Shown here: positions 1-8,303 of the stretch, piece after piece
Numbering within the stretch: the stretch's first letter is position 1
Layout: every line of letters starts with the position of its first letter
Source: Agrococcus sp. ARC_14
GTDB taxonomy: Bacteria > Actinomycetota > Actinomycetes > Actinomycetales > Microbacteriaceae
NCBI RefSeq assembly: GCF_022436485.1
Contig: NZ_JAKUDO010000001.1
Coordinates: forward strand, 682,001-746,000
Direction of reading: 5' to 3'
Length of the DNA stretch: 64,000 nucleotides
The notes under the pieces: model-generated
Seen by the model: only the letters and a program-made list of their open reading frames with translations
The model's database searches: none
Told to the model about the DNA's origin: nothing
Made by a program: the position numbers and the translations under genes

Positions 1-93
1 CAGCATCTGCTGGCTCAACGCATTGGCCTTGTCGGGCCGGTACAACCGAACATCGACAATCGTGTCAGTGCGAGTGACGCGCAGAACGCTCAT
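1..93 (-). CDS. Enoyl-CoA hydratase/isomerase (crotonase) family protein, N-terminal part only
   Basis: The first 31 codons of a gene that runs off the left edge of the window. The peptide starts MSVLRVTRTDTIVDVRLYRP and continues with DKANALSQQML; the RPxKxNALS pattern is the usual N-terminal signature of crotonase-fold acyl-CoA hydratases and isomerases. Its ATG overlaps the stop of the upstream CoA-transferase gene by four bases (ATGA), so the two are probably translationally coupled and work on the same acyl-CoA substrate. The substrate cannot be told from this fragment, and the oxyanion-hole and catalytic residues lie outside the window. Confidence 0.75.
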   Translation of the reverse strand, partial: MSVLRVTRTDTIVDVRLYRPDKANALSQQML

Positions 94-1649
94 GCGCCGC
101 CGTCCTTTCCGGGCTGCAGGCGCAGCCCCATGCGGCCGCTTGCATAGACGGCGCGGTCGATCTCGGTGAGATGCTCCGCGATTGGCGGAACGAAGCCCAT
201 CTGGTCGAGCACATCTCGCTGGAGGTCGACGCCGGGCGCGATCTCGATAAGCATGGGGCCGGACTCCGTGAGCTTGAACACCGCGCGCTCCGTCACGTAG
301 AGGATCTGGCGGCCGGCGTGGAGCGCCTGTGCTGCAGAGAAGCTGATCTGCTCGACGCGCTCGACGAGCTTCTGCTTGCCGCTCGGCGGCAGACGGATCC
401 CCTCATCGGAGACCTCCCACGGACCCTTGGCGGTGAAGGTGCCGACGAAGACCACGCGTGAGGCGCCTTGGGAGATGTTCACGAAGCCGCCGATGCCCGG
501 AGCTCGCCGGCCGAAGCGACTCACGTTCACATCGCCCTTCACGTCGAGCTCTGCGAACGACAGGACAGCGGTGTCGATGCCGCCGCCGTCGTACCAGTCG
601 AACTGCGATCCTTCGTCGAACGAGGCGTCTGCGTTGCGAGCCAGGCCGAAGTCGGTGCCCCATGCCGGCACACCGCCGATATGGCCCTGCTCAACGGTGA
701 AGGTCACTGCTGCGCCGAGATCCTCTTCAACGAGCACGGCAGCGACGCCGTCCGGCATCCCGAAGCCGAGATTGACGACATCGCCGGTGACGAGCGCTGC
801 CGCCGCGCGACGGGCGATGACCTTGCGCTCGTTCAGGGGCAGCGCAGGGACGGAGAGCGTCTCGGCGCGCTCGCGGCCCTCGAGCACCGCATCTCGCTCG
901 GTCGCGAACGAAAGTCGCTGGGTGGGGTCGACGACGAGAGCGTCGACCAGCACGCCAGGGATCCTGACGTGTCCGGCGACCAGGGTGCCGGGGGGCACGA
1001 GCTCGCGCACCTGAGCGATGACGATGCCCCCCGAGTTCTTCGCCGCCTGTGCTGCGGCGAGCGTCTCGGCGTACATCCCCTCGGACTCCATCGTGATGTT
1101 GCCGAGCTCATCGGCGGTGCTCCCGCGAACGACTGCAACGTCGATCGGGAGCGACGGAGTGAAGAGGAACTCTTCGCCCCTCAGCGTGATGAGCTCGTTG
1201 ATCGGCTCGGTGGCGCTGCGGTTCAGGCGGCCGCCCTCGACGCGCGGGTCGACGAAGGTGCCCAGACCCACGCGGCTGATGTTGCCGGGCCTACCGGCGG
1301 CGATGTCGCGAAGTAGGTGCGACAGCGTGCCCTGCGGCAGACAATAGGCCTCGACCTGCTCATCCGCCGCCATCTCCTGCAGATTGCGTGACCAACCCCA
1401 GTGGCCACCGATGACTCGACGGACCATGCCGACGTGCGCGAAGCGGTCGATGCCGTCACCGTTGGCTGAACCCATGCCAGAGACGTGGAAGAGAGTCAGG
1501 TCTCGCGGAGCCGCATGCTCCAGAAATCGGAGCTCGAGTGCGTCGATCACGGCTGCCGGCTCGTTGACGCCTCCCCCGGACCCATCCACCACGATTGTCG
1601 CGCCATCAGGCACCATCGCAGCGGCCTGCTCAGGTGTGCAGACGCGCAT
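90..1649 (-). CDS. Acyl-CoA:acetate/3-ketoacid CoA-transferase (propionate CoA-transferase/YdiF type)
   Basis: A full-length class I CoA-transferase of about 520 residues in which alpha and beta halves are fused. The active-site glutamate sits in EQGHIGG (about residue 320), the ExGxxGG motif of the propionate CoA-transferase group; this Glu forms the acyl-glutamyl-CoA intermediate. The alpha half carries VDGSGGGVNEP near the N-terminus. I chose the ATG at 1649, which has GAGGTGA just upstream; a GTG two codons earlier (1655) is also possible. It would activate a short-chain or keto acid by exchanging CoA, then pass it to the crotonase gene it overlaps. It is divergent from an IclR regulator, the likely controller. 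The exact acyl substrate is unknown. Confidence 0.88.
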   Translation of the reverse strand: MRVCTPEQAAAMVPDGATIVVDGSGGGVNEPAAVIDALELRFLEHAAPRDLTLFHVSGMGSANGDGIDRFAHVGMVRRVIGGHWGWSRNLQEMAADEQVEAYCLPQGTLSHLLRDIAAGRPGNISRVGLGTFVDPRVEGGRLNRSATEPINELITLRGEEFLFTPSLPIDVAVVRGSTADELGNITMESEGMYAETLAAAQAAKNSGGIVIAQVRELVPPGTLVAGHVRIPGVLVDALVVDPTQRLSFATERDAVLEGRERAETLSVPALPLNERKVIARRAAAALVTGDVVNLGFGMPDGVAAVLVEEDLGAAVTFTVEQGHIGGVPAWGTDFGLARNADASFDEGSQFDWYDGGGIDTAVLSFAELDVKGDVNVSRFGRRAPGIGGFVNISQGASRVVFVGTFTAKGPWEVSDEGIRLPPSGKQKLVERVEQISFSAAQALHAGRQILYVTERAVFKLTESGPMLIEIAPGVDLQRDVLDQMGFVPPIAEHLTEIDRAVYASGRMGLRLQPGKDGGA

Positions 1650-1709
1650 CTTCACCTCATCGTGTCGTGGGAAACCGAATCGTCATCAAACGTGTTGAGA
1701 TCCAGCCTC

Positions 1710-1725
1710 AGCGTACGGGTACGCT
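1710..1725. promoter_or_regulatory. Candidate operator: perfect 7-bp inverted repeat in the divergent CoA-transferase/IclR intergenic region
   Basis: AGCGTAC-GG-GTACGCT is a perfect dyad lying between the divergent CoA-transferase and IclR genes. IclR proteins bind as dimers to such palindromes in divergent promoters. The assignment to the neighbouring regulator is inference. Confidence 0.45.
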
Positions 1726-1778
1726 GTGCGACAACAAAACGCAGTTAGCGTGCACCTAATGGATTCGGGGAATCACTC

Positions 1779-2585
1779 ATGGTCCGCAGTCTTGAGAACA
1801 CGAAGCCCGAGAGCGCTGATGACGGCAGGATCGTGCAGTCCGTCGCGCGCGCCATCAGGCTGCTCAAGTACATGGCCACGGTGGGTAAGCCGCTGTCGTT
1901 ATCACTCCTTGCGAGGAGCGTCGAGATGAGCAAGCCGGCCGCGTTCCACCTGCTTCGGACGCTGCAGCTGCAGGGGATCGTGCACAAGAACGAAGACGCA
2001 ACGTATGAACTCTCGTGGGGATTGTGGGAGCTCGGGGCGTCTGTGACGCGCAATCTCGACGTCGTGCAGGCGGCTCGGCACCACCTCGATCAGCTCGCCG
2101 AGGCGACTGGCGAAGTCGTGCTTCTGAGCATTCGTGACGGATCGTCCGTCATCTACCTCGATCGAACCGAGGCGGGGGCCGGCTTCGGGGCAGTGATGGT
2201 CGCGAACTCAGGTCGGCGCTCCTCCTTGCATGCGAATGCGTCCGGAAAGCTGCTCTTGGCGTTTGCGCCGCAGTCCGTGATCGATGACGTGATGTCGCAG
2301 CCGCTGCGGCAGTTCTCCTCGGCAACCATCACGGATCCACTCGTGCTCAATAACCAGCTCGGGGAGATCCGGCGTGACAACTTCTCGAGCTGCTGGCAGG
2401 AGCAGGAGCTCGGAGTTAGCAGCATCGCCGTGCCGATCCGCGACTACTCCGGTGGAGTCGTCGCGGCCGTCGCTGTTGCTGGGCCCGCGGCGCGTGTCAA
2501 CAGGCAGGTACTCGCGCGGCTTTCGGCGCCTCTGCTTGCGGCTGGCGCGCATATAAGCCGAGATCTCGGCGCGATCATCCGTTAG
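1779..2585 (+). CDS. IclR family transcriptional regulator
   Basis: A 268-residue protein with the IclR layout. An N-terminal winged helix-turn-helix runs from about residue 18 to 80 (SVARAIRLLKYMA, then SLSLLARSVEMSKPAAFHLL as the recognition helix region). It is followed by a C-terminal effector-binding domain with LHANASGKLLLAF and SIAVPIRDYSGGVVAAVAV, both typical of the family. It is transcribed away from the CoA-transferase operon and lies just upstream of the sugar ABC operon, so it could control either. The dyad at 1710-1725 is its most likely binding site. The effector is unknown; small organic acids are usual for the family. Confidence 0.9.
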   Translation: MVRSLENTKPESADDGRIVQSVARAIRLLKYMATVGKPLSLSLLARSVEMSKPAAFHLLRTLQLQGIVHKNEDATYELSWGLWELGASVTRNLDVVQAARHHLDQLAEATGEVVLLSIRDGSSVIYLDRTEAGAGFGAVMVANSGRRSSLHANASGKLLLAFAPQSVIDDVMSQPLRQFSSATITDPLVLNNQLGEIRRDNFSSCWQEQELGVSSIAVPIRDYSGGVVAAVAVAGPAARVNRQVLARLSAPLLAAGAHISRDLGAIIR

Positions 2586-2615
2586 CAACCTGCTATCGGC
2601 TTTTGCTCCTCCCAA

Positions 2616-2644
2616 TTGCATCGTGCCTATTCGCTGGCTAGCGT
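2616..2644 (+). promoter_or_regulatory. Candidate sigma70-type promoter of the sugar ABC/GH88 operon
   Basis: TTGCAT (2616-2621) and TAGCGT (2639-2644) are separated by 17 bases and lie about 60 bases before the permease start, which has its own ribosome binding site GAGGTGAGG. TAGCGT recurs as a -10 box elsewhere in this window. Confidence 0.45.
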
Positions 2645-2702
2645 TACCTCTGCCGAGCGGATGACAGGCATCTGCTGCGGGATACACGAAGAGGTGAGGT
2701 CG

Positions 2703-3716
2703 ATGGCGATCACGACCCCAGTGCGCCAGGCGCCCGACAACAAGCCCAACCAGCAGAAGCCATCGGTGCTTGAGGCGGCACGTGGCCTGATCAGGACGTA
2801 CGCCATCGGTCTTGTGCTCGTAGCGCTCATCGTCATCGGGTACATTGCGACGCCCGACTTCCTAACGGCGCCCAACGCGGTGATCATTCTGCGTCAGACG
2901 GCACTCGTCGGCATTGTCGCAGTTGGTATGACCTTTGTCATTCTGACCTCGGGTATCGATCTCTCGGTCGGCTCAACAGTGGGGCTCGTTGCCGTCGTCA
3001 CCGGCTTCGTCATCGTGCAAGGGTTCAGCGTGCCGCTCGCGCTGCTTGTGGGCGTGATTGTCGGAGCATGTCTTGGCGCCCTCAACGGACTGGGCGTGAC
3101 CCTGGCGAAGGTGCCGCCCTTCGTCATGACGCTCGGCATGATGACGGCAGCTCGTGGTCTCGCGCTGACGCTTTCCAATGGGCGCCCGGTTGCCCTCGGC
3201 GAGCACGCTGAAACGGTGCGGTGGATCGGGGCTGGAGACGTGCTCGGGGTGCCCGTTCCGGTCGTGATCTTTGCCGTCGTGGTCCTTGCCGCATCATTCG
3301 TCCTGCGGTATACCGCGTTCGGTCGCGCTATCTACGCCGTCGGCGATAACCCCGAAGCTGCCCGCCTGTCTGGCATCCGTGTGCAGTCGACCATCTTCTC
3401 GGCCTACGTGATTGCGGGTGTGCTCGCGGCCGTCACCGGGATCATCTACATCGCGCGACTCACTGTGGGCGAACCGACTGCAGGCATGGGGCTCGAGCTC
3501 GATGCGATCGCCGTCGTGGTCATCGGAGGCACGAGCCTCTTCGGCGGTCAAGGCAAGATCTGGGGAACGGTCCTCGGTGCCTTCATCGTGACCGTGCTGT
3601 CCAACATCCTTGACCTGCTCGCAGTCTCGCCGTTCACGCAGCAGATCGTCACAGGTGCGCTCCTCGTTGCTGCCGTCGTCTTCGAGCGACTGCAGCATCG
3701 CCGAGATTCGCACTGA
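2703..3716 (+). CDS. CUT2 (ribose-type) sugar ABC transporter permease
   Basis: A polytopic membrane protein of 337 residues in the RbsC/AraH family. The N-terminal 30 residues are polar, then about nine or ten hydrophobic segments follow. Family motifs are visible: GMTFVILTSGIDLSVGSTVG early in the protein, GDNPEAARLSGIRV in the cytoplasmic loop that contacts the ATPase, and LDAIAVVVIGGTSLFGGQGK near the end. The start at 2703 is preferred because of GAGGTGAGG just upstream; an in-frame ATG at 2616 would add an unconvincing 29-residue extension. It is the first gene of the operon permease, binding protein, ATPase, GH88 hydrolase, HAD phosphatase. Confidence 0.92.
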   Translation: MAITTPVRQAPDNKPNQQKPSVLEAARGLIRTYAIGLVLVALIVIGYIATPDFLTAPNAVIILRQTALVGIVAVGMTFVILTSGIDLSVGSTVGLVAVVTGFVIVQGFSVPLALLVGVIVGACLGALNGLGVTLAKVPPFVMTLGMMTAARGLALTLSNGRPVALGEHAETVRWIGAGDVLGVPVPVVIFAVVVLAASFVLRYTAFGRAIYAVGDNPEAARLSGIRVQSTIFSAYVIAGVLAAVTGIIYIARLTVGEPTAGMGLELDAIAVVVIGGTSLFGGQGKIWGTVLGAFIVTVLSNILDLLAVSPFTQQIVTGALLVAAVVFERLQHRRDSH

Positions 3717-3773
3717 ACCGTTCTTCCTCTCTACTTCTGTCCCCCATCCATCCCTTACGACCCAGGAGCCAAC

Positions 3774-4757
3774 ATGCGCACCAAGAACAAGCGAGCACTG
3801 GCGCTCGCAGCAACCGCGACGGTCGTCGCAATCGCACTCACCGGCTGCAACCGAGGCGACGCCCCTGAGCCAGGTGGCACCGACGACGGCACTGCGGCGT
3901 CCGATACCTTTACGATCGGCTTCTCACAGGCCACGATGAACCATCCTTTCCGTGTCGCCATGGTCGAGCGCAACGTTGAGTTCGCGGACGAGAACTTCCC
4001 GAACGTCACGATCGACGTCCTTGACGCGCAGGACAACGCGGCGACACAGGTGACCAACGTCGAATCGTTGATCGCACAGCAGGTCGATGCCATCATCCTG
4101 TCGCCCGTCACCTCTGATGCGCTCAGCCCGGTCGTCCAGCAGGCGATGGAGGCCGGCATCCCCGTCATTACTGTGGACCGCGCAGTCGACACGGAAGTGA
4201 CGCAGCACATCGGTGCGAACAATCTTGACCTCGCACGCAGTGTTGGCGAGTACGTCATCGAGCTCACCGGTGGTGAGGGCGGCATCCTCGAGATCCAGGG
4301 CACGGCTGGCGCATCCGCCTCGATCGAACGCCACGACGGCTTCATCGAAGCCATCGAGGGCTCCAATCTCCAGGTCGTCGCTGAGACCGATGCCAACTAC
4401 GAGCTGAATCTCGCCACGACGTTCATCGAGAACAACCTGCAACGGTTCCGCGACGGTCAGGTGCAGGTCGTCTACGCACACAACGATGCGATGGCACTCG
4501 GCGCGCGACTCGCGCTCGAAGAGGCCGGAGTCGCAGACGGCGTGATCATCATCGGAATCGACGGTGAGAACCAGGCCTTCCAAGCAGTCGCTGATGGCCG
4601 GCTCACGGCATCGTTCACGTACCCGTTCGGCGCACCCGAGGCCATCGAGGCCGCAGTTGCCGCAGCCCAGGGCGAGACCTTGGAGCCGGAACTCGTGTTG
4701 GATTCGGTGCGCGTCGACTCCGAGAACGTCGCCGAGCACCTCGGCACTGGCTTCTGA
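3774..4757 (+). CDS. Sugar ABC transporter substrate-binding lipoprotein (RbsB-like)
   Basis: A 327-residue periplasmic-binding-protein fold of the ribose/galactose type. The signal sequence ends in the lipobox LTGC with the lipid-attachment cysteine at residue 25, so the protein should be anchored to the outer face of the membrane. FTIGFSQATMNHPFRVAM, EQ-type interlobe strands and IIIGIDGENQAFQAVADG are characteristic of family 4 binding proteins. AGGAG lies six bases before the ATG. It captures the sugar for the permease before it and the ATPase after it. The genomic context (GH88 downstream) suggests a uronic-acid-containing ligand rather than ribose; that is inference. Confidence 0.92.
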   Translation: MRTKNKRALALAATATVVAIALTGCNRGDAPEPGGTDDGTAASDTFTIGFSQATMNHPFRVAMVERNVEFADENFPNVTIDVLDAQDNAATQVTNVESLIAQQVDAIILSPVTSDALSPVVQQAMEAGIPVITVDRAVDTEVTQHIGANNLDLARSVGEYVIELTGGEGGILEIQGTAGASASIERHDGFIEAIEGSNLQVVAETDANYELNLATTFIENNLQRFRDGQVQVVYAHNDAMALGARLALEEAGVADGVIIIGIDGENQAFQAVADGRLTASFTYPFGAPEAIEAAVAAAQGETLEPELVLDSVRVDSENVAEHLGTGF

Positions 4758-4787
4758 GCCCCGTCAGTCAGAACTGAGGAGCACACC

Positions 4788-6332
4788 ATGGAGACGTCGC
4801 AAGCACCACTGCTGCAGATGGTTGGGATCACAAAGTCCTTCCCGGGCGTGAAGGCGCTGGACGGCGTCTCCATGGAACTCCGCCAAGGCGAATGCCACGC
4901 AATCGTAGGCGAGAACGGCGCAGGGAAGTCGACCCTGATGAAGACCCTGTCGGGCGCCTACACCGCCGACGCAGGCACGATCGCGATCGACGGTGTCGTT
5001 GTGCAGCATCCGAGTCCGAAGTCGATGGCTGCACTGGGTGTCGTCGTCATCTACCAGGAACTCACCGTCGCCGCGAACCTCAGCGTCGCGGAGAACGTGT
5101 ACCTGGGCAGGATGCCGCGCACGAGGATCGGCACCATCGATTGGCGGAAGGCGGAGGCCGACACCGCGGCACTGTTCGAACGGCTCGGCGTCACGATCTC
5201 GCCCAAGCAGCAAGCTGGGGATCTCAGCATCGCCCAGATGCAAATGGTCGAGATCGCAAAGGCGCTCAGCCAGCAGGCGCGAGTGCTCGTCCTCGATGAG
5301 CCCTCCGCGGTGCTCGGCGACGCAGAGGTCTCGCGGTTGTTCGAGATCATGCGCTCGCTGCAGAGCGAGGGCGTCTCGTTCTTCTACATCTCGCACCGGC
5401 TCAAAGAAGTGTTCGAGATCGGTCAGCGGGTCACTGTGCTGCGCGACGGCAGCAGCATCACCTCCGGTCCAGTCGAGGACTTCACCGTCGACTCGCTCGT
5501 TAAGAACATGGTCGGCCGTGAGCTCGCCAACATCTACCCTGAGCGCGACCGCGAGCCCGGAGCCGTCGTCCTCGAGGCGAAGGGCCTCGTTCGGGGCGAC
5601 CGGGTCCGTGGGGTCGATCTGACCCTCCGCGAGGGCGAGATCGTCGGCATCGCCGGGTTGGCTGGTGCGGGCCGCACCGAAATCCTGAGGCTCCTCGCGG
5701 GAGCCGACCAGATGGACGCGGGCACGATCGAGGTCCACGGCAAGCGCCGCGTGTTCCGCGGACCGCGCCAAGCCATCCGCGCCGGTATCGGGCTCCTGCC
5801 AGAGGACCGCAAGGGCCAGGGACTCTTCCTGGGCCACTCCATCCGATTCAACATGTCGAGTGGCAACCTCAAGCGATACTCCGCCGGCCCCATCCTGCGG
5901 CTGCGCAAGGAGCGCGAGCATGTGCAGCGGTTCTCGGACTCGCTGCGCATCAAGGCGCCCTCCATCGATTCCCAAGTAGGCGGGCTCTCCGGGGGCAACC
6001 AGCAGAAGGCCGTCTTCGGTCGGTGGCTGGCAGCCGACGCCAAGGTGCTGCTCGCTGACGAGCCCACGCGCGGCGTCGATGTCGGTGCAAAGCAGGACAT
6101 CTACCGACTGCTTGATGAGTTCGCTCGCGAAGGACTCGCGGTCGTGTTCGTGTCCTCGGAACTCCCGGAGGTCCTCGGACTCGCAGACCGGATCCTCGTC
6201 GTGCGCGAAGGTCGCATCACCGCCGAACTCGAGGGAGCGACTGCAACAGAGGAACTGATCATCCACCATGCCACCGATGCGAGCGGCCGAGCGGTCGCCG
6301 AGATCCCAGAAGAGATGACCAAGAGCCGATGA
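4788..6332 (+). CDS. CUT2 sugar ABC transporter ATP-binding protein (RbsA-like, two nucleotide-binding domains)
   Basis: A 514-residue duplicated ATPase. The first domain has Walker A GENGAGKS at residues 41-48, a degenerate signature (LSIAQMQMVEIAKAL) and Walker B VLVLDEPS. The second has the altered P-loop GLAGAGRT, in which Arg replaces Lys as usual in this family, a canonical signature LSGGNQQK and Walker B VLLADEPTRGVDVG. One hydrolytic and one degenerate site is normal for RbsA proteins. GAGGA precedes the ATG at 4788. Its TGA overlaps the GH88 start by four bases, so import and intracellular hydrolysis are translationally coupled. Confidence 0.94.
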   Translation: METSQAPLLQMVGITKSFPGVKALDGVSMELRQGECHAIVGENGAGKSTLMKTLSGAYTADAGTIAIDGVVVQHPSPKSMAALGVVVIYQELTVAANLSVAENVYLGRMPRTRIGTIDWRKAEADTAALFERLGVTISPKQQAGDLSIAQMQMVEIAKALSQQARVLVLDEPSAVLGDAEVSRLFEIMRSLQSEGVSFFYISHRLKEVFEIGQRVTVLRDGSSITSGPVEDFTVDSLVKNMVGRELANIYPERDREPGAVVLEAKGLVRGDRVRGVDLTLREGEIVGIAGLAGAGRTEILRLLAGADQMDAGTIEVHGKRRVFRGPRQAIRAGIGLLPEDRKGQGLFLGHSIRFNMSSGNLKRYSAGPILRLRKEREHVQRFSDSLRIKAPSIDSQVGGLSGGNQQKAVFGRWLAADAKVLLADEPTRGVDVGAKQDIYRLLDEFAREGLAVVFVSSELPEVLGLADRILVVREGRITAELEGATATEELIIHHATDASGRAVAEIPEEMTKSR

Positions 6333-7450
6333 CCTCCAACGCCACCACAACCGTGACGCTGCCCTCTATCGATGTCGACCATGCCTTCCAGGTCATCGCA
6401 GCCAAGCTTGAGCGACTGACTGAGCAGCATCCGCTCGCCTTCCCCCTCTTTACCGAGGGTGGCAAATGGCAGGTGAGCGGCGAGACCTGGGCACCGGAGT
6501 GGACCAGCGGCTTCCTCGCCGGCCAGCTCTGGGCGGTCGCCGATAGGACCGGCGATTCCCGCTGGCGCGAGCGTGCGATTCGGTACACCGAAGCGATCGA
6601 GCCCCGCAAACACGACACCGGCACGCACGACATCGGATTCCTCTTCACTCCCAGCTGGCAGCGCTGGCATGCACACGAGTCGTCGGCTCGCATCGAAGAG
6701 GTTGTCACCACGGCCGCGCGATCGCTCGCGACAAACTTCAACGAGTCCGGCAACTACCTGCGCACCTGGGTCGACGCCGGCAGCTCCTTCGTCGACATCA
6801 TGATGAACCTCGACGTGCTGTACTTCGCGGCTGAGGTCAGCGGCGACGTTCGTCTGGCCGAGGTCGCCACCCGCCACGCGCTCACCACTCGTCGGTTCCT
6901 CGTGCGCGGCGACGGAACGGTGGCACATGAGGGTTGGTTCGACCCTGACTCCGGGGAGTTCCTGCGCGTCAGCACACATCAGGGTTGGCGAAGCGATTCG
7001 AGTTGGGTTCGCGGCCTGACCTGGGCGATCCACGGCTTCACGAGCTGTTGGCTGCGCACCGGCGACGAGCGGTTCATTACCACCGCGCGACAGTGCGCTG
7101 ATGAGTACATCCGTCGGACCGGTGCTGCGCTCGTGCCGCCCAACGACTGGGACGACCCCGCTCCCGCGCTGCCGTTCGAGGCCTCCGCCGGCTCGGTCGC
7201 AGCAGCAGGGATGCTCCAGCTCGGCGAGGAGCTCGGTGACAGCGGTGCTGTGTACGCCAAGTACGGCGCGAGAATCCTGGAGCGTCTCGCTTCCGAAGAA
7301 TTCCTCGCCAGCGCAGATGAGCCCTACGAGGGAATCATCAAGCACGCGACATATCACTTCAACAACGGCCTGGGCATCGACCAGAGCAACATGTGGGGCG
7401 ACTATTACTTCGTCGAGGCGCTCGAGCGATATGAGCGGTTGCGCGGCTGA
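6329..7450 (+). CDS. Glycoside hydrolase family 88, unsaturated glucuronyl hydrolase
   Basis: A 373-residue (alpha/alpha)6-barrel hydrolase without signal peptide, hence cytoplasmic. The two catalytic aspartates of the family are in place: D101 in THDIGFLF and D156 in FVDIMMNLDVLY. QGW at 218-220 and SSWVRGLTWAIHGF at 224-238 match the conserved substrate-pocket segments. GH88 enzymes remove the 4,5-unsaturated uronic acid from the non-reducing end of oligosaccharides made by polysaccharide lyases; the released sugar opens to 4-deoxy-5-ketouronate. It overlaps the ABC ATPase gene (ATGA), so its substrate probably enters through that transporter. Which polysaccharide is the source (glycosaminoglycan, pectic or other) cannot be told. 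Confidence 0.9.
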   Translation: MTSNATTTVTLPSIDVDHAFQVIAAKLERLTEQHPLAFPLFTEGGKWQVSGETWAPEWTSGFLAGQLWAVADRTGDSRWRERAIRYTEAIEPRKHDTGTHDIGFLFTPSWQRWHAHESSARIEEVVTTAARSLATNFNESGNYLRTWVDAGSSFVDIMMNLDVLYFAAEVSGDVRLAEVATRHALTTRRFLVRGDGTVAHEGWFDPDSGEFLRVSTHQGWRSDSSWVRGLTWAIHGFTSCWLRTGDERFITTARQCADEYIRRTGAALVPPNDWDDPAPALPFEASAGSVAAAGMLQLGEELGDSGAVYAKYGARILERLASEEFLASADEPYEGIIKHATYHFNNGLGIDQSNMWGDYYFVEALERYERLRG

Positions 7451-7469
7451 GATCCTTCGGCGCGGATCG

Positions 7470-8276
7470 ATGAGCGCAGCGCGGAGTCTGATTGCGCTGG
7501 ATGTCGATGGCACGCTTATCGACGCCGCCCATCGCATCGCAGATCGCACGCAGCGCGCGATCGCGGGGGCTCTCGATGCAGGTGTATTCGTGGTCATCGC
7601 CTCGGCGCGCGGGCCAGCGCAACTGCACCCGATCTTCGAGCAGGTGCCGCGGCTCGCTGACGGCCACGCCGTGATGTTCCAGGGCGCGTTGGTAGCCAGG
7701 CCGGATGGCTCGGCTGCGGTGACTGATGCGCCCATCGATGCCATGACGGCGGAGGCTGTCGCGAGCCGCTGCCGACTTGCCGGTGCGACGCTCAACTGGT
7801 TCGCTGGCGAGCATTGGCACGCGGAGCGGCGGGACGCGCTCGTGCGCGCTGAGGAGCAGATTGTCGAGAGCACGTCTACGGTCGGTGTCCCGAGCGGGCT
7901 CAGCCCGCACAAGCTGCTGGCGATGATCGCGCCTGCGCGCACTGCAGCATTGGTCGCGGTGCAGCAGCAGCTTCCCGTCGATGTGCATGCGATGCGTTCG
8001 CACCCGCACTACCTCGAGATTACGAAGGCGGGCGTTGAGAAGGGAACGGCAGTGCGCCAGCTCGCGTCACTGCTGGCTGTGCCTCCCGAGCGAACTGCCT
8101 CTGTCGGCGACGGAGAGAACGACATCTCGATGTTCGCGGCCACGGCGCACTCCTACGCTATGGGCAATGCGGCCGCATCCGTCCGGGCAGCTGCATCGCA
8201 GGTGGTGCCATCCAACGAGCAGGACGGCTGCGCCGTCGCGATCGAGTCCTTCATCGCTGAGCTGCATCGGTCGTAG
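7470..8276 (+). CDS. HAD-IIB (Cof-type) sugar-phosphate phosphatase
   Basis: A 268-residue haloacid dehalogenase superfamily protein. Motif I is LDVDGTL with the nucleophile D11 and acid/base D13. A type IIB cap lies between motifs II and III, and motif IV is SVGDGENDISMF. Cof-type enzymes usually dephosphorylate sugar phosphates. The start at 7470 places motif I at its usual distance from the N-terminus; a longer in-frame extension that overlaps the GH88 gene has no homology features and is rejected. As last gene of the sugar operon it may relieve sugar-phosphate build-up, but its substrate is unknown. Confidence 0.85.
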   Translation: MSAARSLIALDVDGTLIDAAHRIADRTQRAIAGALDAGVFVVIASARGPAQLHPIFEQVPRLADGHAVMFQGALVARPDGSAAVTDAPIDAMTAEAVASRCRLAGATLNWFAGEHWHAERRDALVRAEEQIVESTSTVGVPSGLSPHKLLAMIAPARTAALVAVQQQLPVDVHAMRSHPHYLEITKAGVEKGTAVRQLASLLAVPPERTASVGDGENDISMFAATAHSYAMGNAAASVRAAASQVVPSNEQDGCAVAIESFIAELHRS

Positions 8277-8303
8277 CGCCGAATGCGAGACTGACGCGCG
8301 CCG

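Noticed and set aside
4764-6350. A 528-codon open frame antisense to the sugar ABC ATPase
   Set aside because: Mirror of a strongly conserved gene, no recognisable features of its own.
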